A stretch of DNA of 6,692 bases from an uncultured Bacilli bacterium (GTDB lineage Bacteria; Bacillota_I; Bacilli_A; RF39; UBA660): contig CANQFO010000060.1 in the NCBI GenBank assembly GCA_947599755.1, positions 1 through 6,692 of the forward strand, given 5' to 3'. Position numbers and translations under genes: made by a program. Of this stretch, positions 1 through 5,414 are shown piece by piece. Positions within the stretch are counted from its first letter, which is position 1, and every line of letters begins with the position of its first letter. The notes beneath the pieces are model-generated. The model saw only the letters and a list, made by a program, of their open reading frames with translations. It did not search any database and was not told where the DNA came from.

Positions 1-1904
1 AACTTGGGTATAGTTTGGCTCATGCTGCTGGTGCTGTTTTGGATAATCCTGATTTGATTGCTGCTTGTGTTGTTGGTGATGGTGAAGCTGAAACAGGTCC
101 TCTTGCGACTAGTTGGAATATTAATAAATTTTTGAATCGTAAAAGTGATGGTGTTGTATTGCCTATTTTGCATCGTAATGGTTATAAAATTGCTAATCCT
201 ACTGTTTTTGGTCGAATGAGTGAAGATGAAATAGAAGATTTTTTCTATGGATATGGTTGGAAACCTTATTTTGTTTCGGGGAGTAATTCTTTAACATTAC
301 ATGAGGAAATGGCTAAAATTTTGGATAGAGTTGTAAAAGATATTAAAAAAATTAAAACAAAGGGTACGGGAAAATATCCAGTTGTGATTCTTACTACTCC
401 AAAGGGGTGGACTGGTCCTAAGGAAATAGATAAGAAAAAAATTGAAGGGACTTTTCGTTCTCATCAAGTTCCTATTCCTATTTCTAGGTCTAATCCTGAA
501 AATTTAGAATTATTGGAAAAATGGTTAAAAAGTTATCATCCTGAAGAATTATTTGATGAAAAAGGACGATTAATTAAAGAACTTAAGGAATTGTGCCCTC
601 CACTTTCTTTGTGTATGGGAAATCAACCTTTTGCAAATGGGGGGTTGTTATTAAAAGAGTTAATTGTTCCTAAATGGGAAGATTATACTGTTGATGTTTC
701 TAAACCAGGTTCTATTATTTGTCAAGATACAAATGAGTTAGGTAAGTATATTCGTGATCTTTTTACTCTTAATATAGAAAATAAAAATTTCCGTATATTT
801 GGTCCAGATGAAGCGTTATCGAATCGTTTTAATCATATATTTGAAGTAGAAAATAGAACTTGGAATGCGAAGTTGTTGAAAAATGATGAATTTTTATCTA
901 ATCATGGTAGAGTTATGGATTCTTATCTTTCTGAACATTTATGTGAGGGAATGTTAGAAGGATATTTGCTTACTGGGCGTTATGGATTTATTCATAGTTA
1001 TGAAGCTTTTGTACGAATTATTGATTCTATGGCTAGTCAACATGCTAAATGGTTAAAAGTTTGTAGTCAAATTCCTTGGAGAGTACCTATTGCATCTTTA
1101 AATTTTTTGCTTGTTTCTCATGTTTTTCAACAAGATCATAATGGTTATACTCATCAAGATCCAGGCTTTTTAAATCATTTAGTAACTAAAAAAGCAGATG
1201 TTGTTCGAATGTATTTGCCACCTGATACTAATTGTTTATTATCTTGTTTTGATCATTGCATTCGTTCTAAAAATTATATTAATGTTATTGTTGCTTCTAA
1301 GCATCCTAGACCGCAGTGGCTTACGAAAAATCAGGCTAGACTACATTGTACTAAGGGATTAGGTATATTTGACTTTGCTAGTAATGATAATGGTAATCCT
1401 GATGTTATTATGGCTTGTTGCGGGGAGACTCCTACTTTGGAGACAATTGCAGCGGTTGATATTTTGAGGAAATCTGTTAAAGGAATTCGAATTCGTGTTG
1501 TTAATGTTGTTGATTTAATGAAATTACAGTCTCCTGATACTCATCCACATGGTATGAGTGATGAGGAATATAATGTAATTTTTACGAAAAATAAACCAAT
1601 TATTTTTAATTTTCATGGGTATCCATCTTTAATCCATCAATTGACTTATAAAAGAGAAAATCGTAATTTACATGTTCATGGATATAAAGAAGAGGGTACT
1701 ATTACTACTACTTTTGATATTCGTGTTCAAAATGAAATTGATCGCTTTCATTTAGTTCAAGCAGTATTAAAGGAAATTCCTCGTTATCGTTCTACTTCAA
1801 AGGTACTTATTGATTGGTGTAATAATATGTTAGAAGCACATCGGCAATATATTCGAGATAATGGAGAAGATATGCCTTATATTCAAAATTGGAAATGGGA
1901 ATAG
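1..1904 (+). CDS. xfp: Xylulose-5-phosphate/fructose-6-phosphate phosphoketolase, C-terminal ~633 residues (5' end outside window)
   Basis: This ThDP-dependent cytosolic enzyme splits xylulose-5-P (and often fructose-6-P) with phosphate to acetyl phosphate plus glyceraldehyde-3-P (or erythrose-4-P); it is the key step of heterofermentative and bifid sugar catabolism. The frame is open from base 3 with no start. The first residues, LGYSLAHAAG, match the interior of the family just before the ThDP/Mg motif GDGEAETGP (75-101). About 150-170 N-terminal residues are missing, given the usual ~790-830. Further family blocks are GPKEID with an IEGTFRSHQVPIP stretch, FGPDEALSNR, the HSYEAF segment whose Glu (1002-1004) matches the ThDP-activating glutamate, QDHNGYTHQDPGF (1131-1169), ASKHPRPQWLT, and a C-terminal FNFHGYPSLIH block. 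No frameshift or lost motif is visible. The TTG at 15 is internal, not a start. A U-tract hairpin follows the TAG stop, so the gene probably ends its transcript. Identity is very secure; substrate preference cannot be read. Confidence 0.97.
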   Translation, partial: LGYSLAHAAGAVLDNPDLIAACVVGDGEAETGPLATSWNINKFLNRKSDGVVLPILHRNGYKIANPTVFGRMSEDEIEDFFYGYGWKPYFVSGSNSLTLHEEMAKILDRVVKDIKKIKTKGTGKYPVVILTTPKGWTGPKEIDKKKIEGTFRSHQVPIPISRSNPENLELLEKWLKSYHPEELFDEKGRLIKELKELCPPLSLCMGNQPFANGGLLLKELIVPKWEDYTVDVSKPGSIICQDTNELGKYIRDLFTLNIENKNFRIFGPDEALSNRFNHIFEVENRTWNAKLLKNDEFLSNHGRVMDSYLSEHLCEGMLEGYLLTGRYGFIHSYEAFVRIIDSMASQHAKWLKVCSQIPWRVPIASLNFLLVSHVFQQDHNGYTHQDPGFLNHLVTKKADVVRMYLPPDTNCLLSCFDHCIRSKNYINVIVASKHPRPQWLTKNQARLHCTKGLGIFDFASNDNGNPDVIMACCGETPTLETIAAVDILRKSVKGIRIRVVNVVDLMKLQSPDTHPHGMSDEEYNVIFTKNKPIIFNFHGYPSLIHQLTYKRENRNLHVHGYKEEGTITTTFDIRVQNEIDRFHLVQAVLKEIPRYRSTSKVLIDWCNNMLEAHRQYIRDNGEDMPYIQNWKWE

Positions 1905-1913
1905 AAAATTATT

Positions 1914-1947
1914 AAAGTATATTTTATAAATTAATATGCTTTTTTTT
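1914..1947 (+). terminator. Putative intrinsic terminator of phosphoketolase gene
   Basis: The arm AGTATATT (1916-1923) pairs with AATATGCT (1933-1940) through one G-U wobble around a 9-nt loop. Two flanking A-U pairs can extend the stem, and a run of eight T (1940-1947) follows. The stem is AT-rich and weak, but it lies 12 bp after the stop codon and has a proper U-tract. In so AT-rich a region a chance hairpin is possible. Confidence 0.5.
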
Positions 1948-1951
1948 GTAT

Positions 1952-1975
1952 ATTTTTTCTTTTTTTTCATATAAT
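1952..1975 (+). promoter_or_regulatory. Candidate T-tract promoter upstream of CIRCE (hsp20 P1)
   Basis: A perfect -10 box TATAAT (1970-1975) is preceded by a pyrimidine tract A-T6-C-T8 (1952-1967) and the dinucleotide CA, and followed by AAAAATGA. The same layout recurs before the cysteine desulfurase at 3946-3979. The best -35 is poor (TTGTAT at 1946-1951, 18-bp spacer). Predicted start near 1982 would place CIRCE at about +13 in the 5' leader. It is weaker evidence than the downstream CIRCE-overlapping promoter. Confidence 0.35.
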
Positions 1976-1993
1976 AAAAATGAATTAAAAAAA

Positions 1994-2020
1994 TTAGCAC
2001 TTTCACTTGACAAGTGCTAA
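1994..2020 (+). promoter_or_regulatory. CIRCE operator (HrcA binding site) of hsp20
   Basis: A perfect inverted repeat has arms TTAGCACTT (1994-2002) and AAGTGCTAA (2012-2020) separated by exactly 9 bp. The textbook CIRCE is TTAGCACTC-N9-GAGTGCTAA; only the innermost base of each arm differs, and it changes on both sides so that symmetry is kept. In Firmicutes CIRCE is bound by the repressor HrcA, whose activity is tuned by GroEL. The spacer holds a TTGACA -35 box, so bound HrcA would block RNA polymerase directly. The HrcA gene is not in this window. Confidence 0.95.
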
Positions 2021-2035
2021 AAATAGTGATATAAC
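2007..2035 (+). promoter_or_regulatory. SigA-type promoter overlapping CIRCE (hsp20 P2)
   Basis: A consensus -35 TTGACA (2007-2012) and -10 TATAAC (2030-2035) are separated by 17 bp, with an extended -10 TG at 2027-2028. The -35 box spans the CIRCE spacer and the first base of its right arm. Transcription is expected to start near 2042, leaving a leader of about 24 nt before the hsp20 start codon. Confidence 0.88.
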
Positions 2036-2065
2036 ATAGTTGTAATTGAAAGGAAGATGATAGAT

Positions 2066-2461
2066 ATGGATTTAATTCCAAGAAAATTTTATTTAGATGA
2101 TATTTTTGATGATTTTTTATCAACTAGAAAAGAGCAAGGAATGAGATGTGATATTTATGAAAAAGGAGGAGATTATCATATTGAGATGGATATTCCTGGT
2201 TTTTCAAAAGAAGACATTTCTGTTGAAGCAAAAGAAGGATATTTGACTATACGTGCTGAAAAAAATAATTCTGTTAATGAAGAAGATGAAGGAAAAAATT
2301 ATATTCGTCGTGAAAGAACTTATGGCAAATATGAGAGAAGCTTTTATTTAGGAGATTTAGATCAAGATAAAATTCATGCTGAATTTAATAATGGTATGTT
2401 AAAAATTACTGTTCCTAAAAAAGCAGAGGTTGATAATAAGAAAGTCATTGAAATTCAATAA
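2066..2461 (+). CDS. hsp20: Small heat shock protein, Hsp20/alpha-crystallin family (131 aa)
   Basis: This is an ATP-independent holdase that binds unfolding proteins as an oligomer in the cytosol. The short N-terminal arm opens MDLIPRKFYLDDIFDDFL, as in Firmicute Hsp20s. The alpha-crystallin domain spans about residues 27-118, with the MDIPGFSKEDISV block, RRERTYGKYERSF, and the hallmark NGMLKITVPKK near its end. The C-terminal tail carries an I-x-I anchor (I128-E-I130) used for oligomer assembly. The ATG at 2066 is preferred because AAAGGAAG (2049-2056) lies 9 nt before it; the ATG at 2057 abuts that site. Length is normal. It appears monocistronic: CIRCE and promoter in front, two hairpins behind. 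Regulation by HrcA is inferred from the operator. Confidence 0.96.
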   Translation: MDLIPRKFYLDDIFDDFLSTRKEQGMRCDIYEKGGDYHIEMDIPGFSKEDISVEAKEGYLTIRAEKNNSVNEEDEGKNYIRRERTYGKYERSFYLGDLDQDKIHAEFNNGMLKITVPKKAEVDNKKVIEIQ

Positions 2462-2483
2462 ATCCTTTTATGTATAGGGATTT
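2460..2483 (+). terminator. First hairpin of a tandem terminator after hsp20
   Basis: AAATCCTT (2460-2467) pairs with AGGGATTT (2476-2483), with one U-G wobble and an 8-nt loop; the stem runs straight into T2481-T2485. It begins inside the hsp20 stop codon. The U-tract is shared with the stem, so it is probably weaker than the following hairpin. Confidence 0.5.
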
Positions 2484-2485
2484 TT

Positions 2486-2515
2486 AGACTGTTGATTAAT
2501 CAAAACAGTCTTTTT
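2486..2515 (+). terminator. Strong rho-independent terminator of hsp20
   Basis: AGACTGTT (2486-2493) and AACAGTCT (2504-2511) form a perfect 8-bp stem followed by TTTTT (2511-2515). The loop region is itself the palindrome TTGATTAATCAA (2492-2503), which allows an alternative stem with a 2-nt bulge. The T-tail lies only on the + side, so it works for hsp20. Confidence 0.88.
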
Positions 2516-2623
2516 GTTTACAAAAATGTACCTTTCTTTGGGTTGGTAATAATAGTTAAGATATGATATTTATTATAAAAAGGGTAAGATTTTTCTGTTC
2601 TTATTGATTTTTCTTTTAAAACA

Positions 2624-2652
2624 TTGACAAGCAAATATATGTTTGATATATT
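2624..2652 (+). promoter_or_regulatory. Near-consensus SigA promoter for the 91-aa gene
   Basis: TTGACA (2624-2629) and TATATT (2647-2652) are separated by 17 bp, with an extended -10 TG at 2644-2645. Transcription would begin near 2659, giving a leader of about 54 nt. The 100 bp between the hsp20 terminator and this promoter shows no gene, hairpin or repeat that I can support. Confidence 0.8.
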
Positions 2653-2712
2653 GAATTTGTAATAAATATCTTCTAGTTTTTTTAATTTTTTGGAATATAG
2701 TGGTGATTCTAT

Positions 2713-2988
2713 ATGGATAATTCATATAATATAGATGAATTAGTTAATCAGCTTGATTTTTCATCATTTCAGTTTTCCTCTAATCAAGAAGGATTGATGT
2801 TAACTAATTATGAAATTGCTATTTTAAAACGATATTGTATTAATTATGAATATTGTTCTTCTTTAGGAGAGGTATTATCTTTAATTGAACAATTCTTTTA
2901 TGAAAATTGTGATCTTGATTTAGATGATTTAGATAGTGTTTCTCTTTCTATTTCAGAGAGAAATTATTATCAAAATGTTAATCGATAA
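2713..2988 (+). CDS. Conserved-looking hypothetical acidic protein (91 aa)
   Basis: I do not recognise a named family. The protein is acidic, soluble and without signal peptide or membrane segment. Residues 1-25 are Ser/Asn-rich and look flexible. The central part from LTNYEIAILKRYCINY (30-45) through the SSLGEVLSLIEQFFYE stretch (49-64) reads as two amphipathic helices. The tail carries an acidic DLDLDDLDSV run (67-76) and then SISERNYYQN. The start is supported by GGTGAT (2702-2707), complementary to the 16S tail, 5 nt before ATG. The gene has its own strong promoter. Its stop codon is immediately followed by the -35 box of the alarmone synthetase promoter and no terminator separates them, so read-through into the synthetase is likely. 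An adaptor or regulatory role is possible but unproven. Confidence 0.8.
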   Translation: MDNSYNIDELVNQLDFSSFQFSSNQEGLMLTNYEIAILKRYCINYEYCSSLGEVLSLIEQFFYENCDLDLDDLDSVSLSISERNYYQNVNR

Positions 2989-3017
2989 TGGACATTTTGA
3001 TGGAATTGATGTATAAT
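2989..3017 (+). promoter_or_regulatory. SigA-type promoter of the alarmone synthetase gene
   Basis: TGGACA (2989-2994, one mismatch to consensus) and a perfect TATAAT (3012-3017) are separated by 17 bp. The -35 box starts on the base after the upstream stop codon. Predicted start is near 3024, with a leader of about 40 nt that contains AGCGCT (3023-3028), which is a palindrome, and the ribosome binding site. Confidence 0.75.
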
Positions 3018-3064
3018 AGACAAGCGCTGTAATTCTATAAAGTATGTACTGAGGAGGAATTGAT

Positions 3065-3688
3065 TTGAAAATAGAAGAACAAAAAGATTTTCCGGAGGTT
3101 ATGTTAAAATATCATTTTGCAAAGATGAGACTTGAGACAGAATTAGAAATATTATTGAAAGAGTATGAATTTAATAATCATTATAATCCGGTTGAACATA
3201 CTAAAATTCGGATTAAATCGTTAGATAGTGCAATTAAAAAATTGGAAAGAAGAAATTATGAAATTACAATTGATAATTTAGTTAGACATATTCATGATAT
3301 GATAGGTGTTAGAATTATTTGTTCTTTTTTATCTGATGTTTATGATATTGTTGGGATTATTAAATCTTCTAAACAGTTTTTGATAAAAGGAGAAAGTGAT
3401 TATATTCAAAATCCTAAGGATTCTGGTTATACTAGTTATCATTTAAATTTATTAGTTCCTATTCATTTGGAAGAGAAGACAGAATATGTTGAAGCAGAAA
3501 TTCAAATTCGAACTGTTGCGATGGATTGTTGGGCTAGTTTGGATCATAAATTGAGATATAAATTACCTGATCAAATCCCTTCTGAATTAGAGCATTCTAT
3601 GTTAGATTGTGCTTTAGAGATGAAGAATATGGATAAAAAGATGCAACATTTATATGAGACAGTGAAACGATTTCAAAAAAATAATTAG
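3065..3688 (+). CDS. Small alarmone synthetase, RelA/SpoT synthetase domain only (RelQ/RelP-like, 207 aa)
   Basis: It transfers pyrophosphate from ATP to the 3'-OH of GDP/GTP to make (p)ppGpp, the stringent-response messenger, in the cytosol. The protein is a lone synthetase domain with no HD hydrolase, TGS or ACT part; 207 aa matches RelQ (211) and RelP (210). Visible motifs are HDMIGVRI with Asp78 (Mg/ATP), the substrate loop NPKDSGYTSYH (116-126) and AEIQIRT with catalytic Glu145, then WASLDHKLRYK (156-166) and a helical C-terminal tail. All expected catalytic residues are present. The start is TTG: GAGGAGG (3051-3057) sits 7 nt upstream, and the next in-frame ATG would lose 12 residues without such a site. 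RelQ versus RelP cannot be settled by eye. A toxic SAS is possible because a small unknown gene follows closely, but the sequence reads as a housekeeping type. Confidence 0.93.
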   Translation: MKIEEQKDFPEVMLKYHFAKMRLETELEILLKEYEFNNHYNPVEHTKIRIKSLDSAIKKLERRNYEITIDNLVRHIHDMIGVRIICSFLSDVYDIVGIIKSSKQFLIKGESDYIQNPKDSGYTSYHLNLLVPIHLEEKTEYVEAEIQIRTVAMDCWASLDHKLRYKLPDQIPSELEHSMLDCALEMKNMDKKMQHLYETVKRFQKNN

Positions 3689-3700
3689 GTGGTGAGTAAT

Positions 3701-3895
3701 TTGAATTATATGTTGGATAAGATTAACTTACTGGAAAATAAGGATTCTATTTTGGAATGTGCTGAACAAATTGTAAAGATGTTAGAAGAAAATCAAAAGT
3801 TAGATGATAGTGAAAAATTGATGACCATTGAGTTGGCTGTTGCTCAATTAAATTATGATTTGTATCATATTAGTGGAGATCATGCAGGTAATTAA
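3701..3895 (+). CDS. Small helical hypothetical protein (64 aa) downstream of alarmone synthetase
   Basis: I do not recognise this protein. It is short, mainly charged, and predicted almost wholly helical: residues 1-31 form one leucine/isoleucine-bearing amphipathic helix and 36-57 another, before a short HISGDHAGN tail. No Cys pair, signal or membrane segment is present. The TTG start at 3701 is chosen because AGGTGGTGAG (3687-3696), overlapping the synthetase stop codon, lies at the right distance; GTG at 3689 is inside that site, and ATG 3710 is an alternative. With 12 bp between genes and no promoter, it is almost certainly co-transcribed and translationally coupled with the synthetase. 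A partner or modulator of the synthetase is a reasonable guess only. Confidence 0.72.
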   Translation: MNYMLDKINLLENKDSILECAEQIVKMLEENQKLDDSEKLMTIELAVAQLNYDLYHISGDHAGN

Positions 3896-3945
3896 TGGTT
3901 TTGAATTGATTTATTATATTGATGAAGAAGTGTTATTTTGATAGC

Positions 3946-3971
3946 ATTTTTTCTTTTTTTTTTGGTATAAT
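3946..3971 (+). promoter_or_regulatory. T-tract/extended -10 promoter of the desulfurase-thioredoxin operon
   Basis: A perfect TATAAT (3966-3971) is preceded by TG-G (extended -10) and a pyrimidine tract A-T6-C-T10 (3946-3963). The only -35-like word, TTGATA (3938-3943), is 22 bp away, too far for normal spacing. Start of transcription would be near 3978, only about 16 nt before the chosen start codon. The layout repeats that at 1952-1983. Confidence 0.7.
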
Positions 3972-3993
3972 GGAAATGAGAAAGAGTGATATG

Positions 3994-5130
3994 ATGATTT
4001 ATTTAGATTATAGTGCTACTACACCAGTTCATGATGAAGTTTTATCTACTTATGTAGAGGTGTGCAAAAATTTTATTGGTAATCCTAATTCTTTGCATAA
4101 ATTGGGTGTTTTTGCAAAGAGATTGATTGATGCGTCTTCTTCTCAAATTGCTTCTATTTTGAATATTAAAAGTAGTGAGATTATTTATACTAGTGGGGCA
4201 AGTGAATCTAATAATACTGCTATTAAGGGAATTTGTTTTCGATATCAAAATCGAGGAAAGCATATTATTACTACTGAATTGGAACATTCTTCTATTATTG
4301 CTCCATTAAATTATTTGCAAAATTTGGGTTTTGAAGTTGATTTTGTTCATTTAGATGAACATGGTCGTGTTGATTTAGAGGATTTAAAAAGACTTATTCG
4401 TGAAGATACTATTTTAGTTAGTGTTTGTTCTGTTAATAGTGAAGTTGGTGTAAGACAACCTTTAAAAGAAATTAGTCAAATTGTTCATCAACATTCAAAA
4501 TGTTTTTTTCATAGTGATGTTACTCAAAGTATTGGAAAGGAAAAAATTGATTTTTCTTGTCTTGATTTAGCTAGTTTTTCTGCTCAAAAATTTTTTGGAA
4601 TGAAAGGGATTGGTTGTCTTATCAAAAAACAATCTATTTTAATTGAGCCAATTATTCATGGAGGAAAATCTACTACTGTTTTTCGTAGTGGTACACCTCC
4701 TGTTGCATTGATTACTTCTTTAGCAAAAGCTTTAAGACTTAGTTATGAAGATTTTGAAAAGAAAACTGAACATGTTTTACAATTACATGATTATTTTATG
4801 AAAAGAATTAGAAATTTGGATGTTTTTGTTAATAGTAATTCTTTTTGTATTCCTCATATTATTAATTTTAGTTTAAATCAGATTCAATCTGAAACTATGT
4901 TACATGCTTTGGAAGAAGAAGATATTTATATTTCTACGCAAACAGCATGTTCTGTGGGAAATTATTCTCGAGCTGTTTTTGCTATTACTAAAAATAAAAA
5001 TCGAGCAATGTCTAGTATGAGAGTTAGTTTATCTTATTTGACTACTATGGAAGAACTTGATCAATTTTTTACGATTTTTACTAAGAAATTAGAGAAATTA
5101 TCTGATCTTAAGTCAAATGTAGGGAAGTGA
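3994..5130 (+). CDS. Cysteine desulfurase, IscS/NifS-type class V aminotransferase (378 aa)
   Basis: This PLP enzyme removes sulfur from L-cysteine as an enzyme persulfide for Fe-S clusters or tRNA thiolation. Visible landmarks are MIYLDYSATTPV at the N-terminus, GNPNSLHKLG (29-38), TSGASESNN (66-74), Glu97-His98 (PLP-stacking His), VNSEVG (147-152), HSDVTQSIGK (173-182), the Schiff-base Lys199 in SFSAQKFFGMKGIG, GTPP (233-236), the sulfur-carrying Cys319 in TACSVGNYS, and SSMRVSLSYLTT (340-351). The residue before Lys199 is Gln where most family members have His. ATG 3994 has AAAGAG (3981-3986) 7 nt upstream; ATG 3991 is nearly equivalent. The longer frame from 3919 would start upstream of the promoter. 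The stop is TGA, with the next gene 8 bp on and its ribosome site over the stop. No IscU or ThiI partner is in view. Confidence 0.93.
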   Translation: MIYLDYSATTPVHDEVLSTYVEVCKNFIGNPNSLHKLGVFAKRLIDASSSQIASILNIKSSEIIYTSGASESNNTAIKGICFRYQNRGKHIITTELEHSSIIAPLNYLQNLGFEVDFVHLDEHGRVDLEDLKRLIREDTILVSVCSVNSEVGVRQPLKEISQIVHQHSKCFFHSDVTQSIGKEKIDFSCLDLASFSAQKFFGMKGIGCLIKKQSILIEPIIHGGKSTTVFRSGTPPVALITSLAKALRLSYEDFEKKTEHVLQLHDYFMKRIRNLDVFVNSNSFCIPHIINFSLNQIQSETMLHALEEEDIYISTQTACSVGNYSRAVFAITKNKNRAMSSMRVSLSYLTTMEELDQFFTIFTKKLEKLSDLKSNVGK

Positions 5131-5138
5131 AATTTTAA

Positions 5139-5414
5139 ATGAAAGTGATTAAAATTTATGCTATTTGGTGTAGTGGTTGTTTAGTAATGAATCAGGTATG
5201 GGATCGTATTTTAAAAAAATATCCTATTGAAACTATTTCTTTAGATTATGATTTAAATGAGGATGAAGTAAAAGTTTATCAGCCAGGAAATATTTTACCT
5301 GTATTTATTTTTTTTCATCAAAATCAAGAAATTGGTAGAATTGTTGGAGAAAAAAGTGAAAAAGAGATGATTTCTTATATGAAGGAGATTGGTGTTTTGA
5401 GTGATGAAGATTAA
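5139..5414 (+). CDS. Thioredoxin-like protein, cytosolic, CSGC active site (91 aa)
   Basis: This is a small thiol-disulfide oxidoreductase without signal peptide, so it is presumably cytosolic. The fold begins with a beta strand KVIKIYAIW, then Trp10-Cys11-Ser-Gly-Cys14, the redox pair at the start of the first long helix. Pro54 in NILPVFIFF is the cis-proline, and a two-strand plus helix end follows (EIGRIVGEKSEKEMISYMK). At 91 aa it is shorter than classical thioredoxin (~105). WCSGC replaces WCGPC, so redox potential and partners may differ. AGGGAAGTGA (5121-5130), covering the upstream stop codon, is its ribosome site 8 nt before ATG. It overlaps the following membrane thioredoxin gene by 11 bp. 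I infer that it feeds electrons to that protein's membrane domain, as cytosolic thioredoxin does for DsbD. Confidence 0.85.
   Translation: MKVIKIYAIWCSGCLVMNQVWDRILKKYPIETISLDYDLNEDEVKVYQPGNILPVFIFFHQNQEIGRIVGEKSEKEMISYMKEIGVLSDED

Noticed and set aside
1830..2123. Minus-strand frame of 97 aa across the phosphoketolase end and hsp20 start
   Set aside because: It is Lys/Ile/Tyr/Phe-rich low-complexity translation of AT-rich sequence and crosses the CIRCE operator and terminator; no ribosome site or domain.
3065..3895. Firm call of a toxic SAS toxin-antitoxin pair
   Set aside because: The synthetase has the length and motifs of housekeeping RelQ/RelP and the small gene matches no antitoxin I can name; kept only as an open idea.
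3919..3993. N-terminal extension of the desulfurase from ATG 3919
   Set aside because: It would translate the promoter T-tract into a Phe run (SIFSFFFG) upstream of the family's normal MIYLDYSATTP start; the ribosome-site match favours 3994.
4042..4287. Minus-strand frame of 81 aa inside the desulfurase
   Set aside because: Antisense shadow of a well-conserved coding region, without domain or ribosome site.
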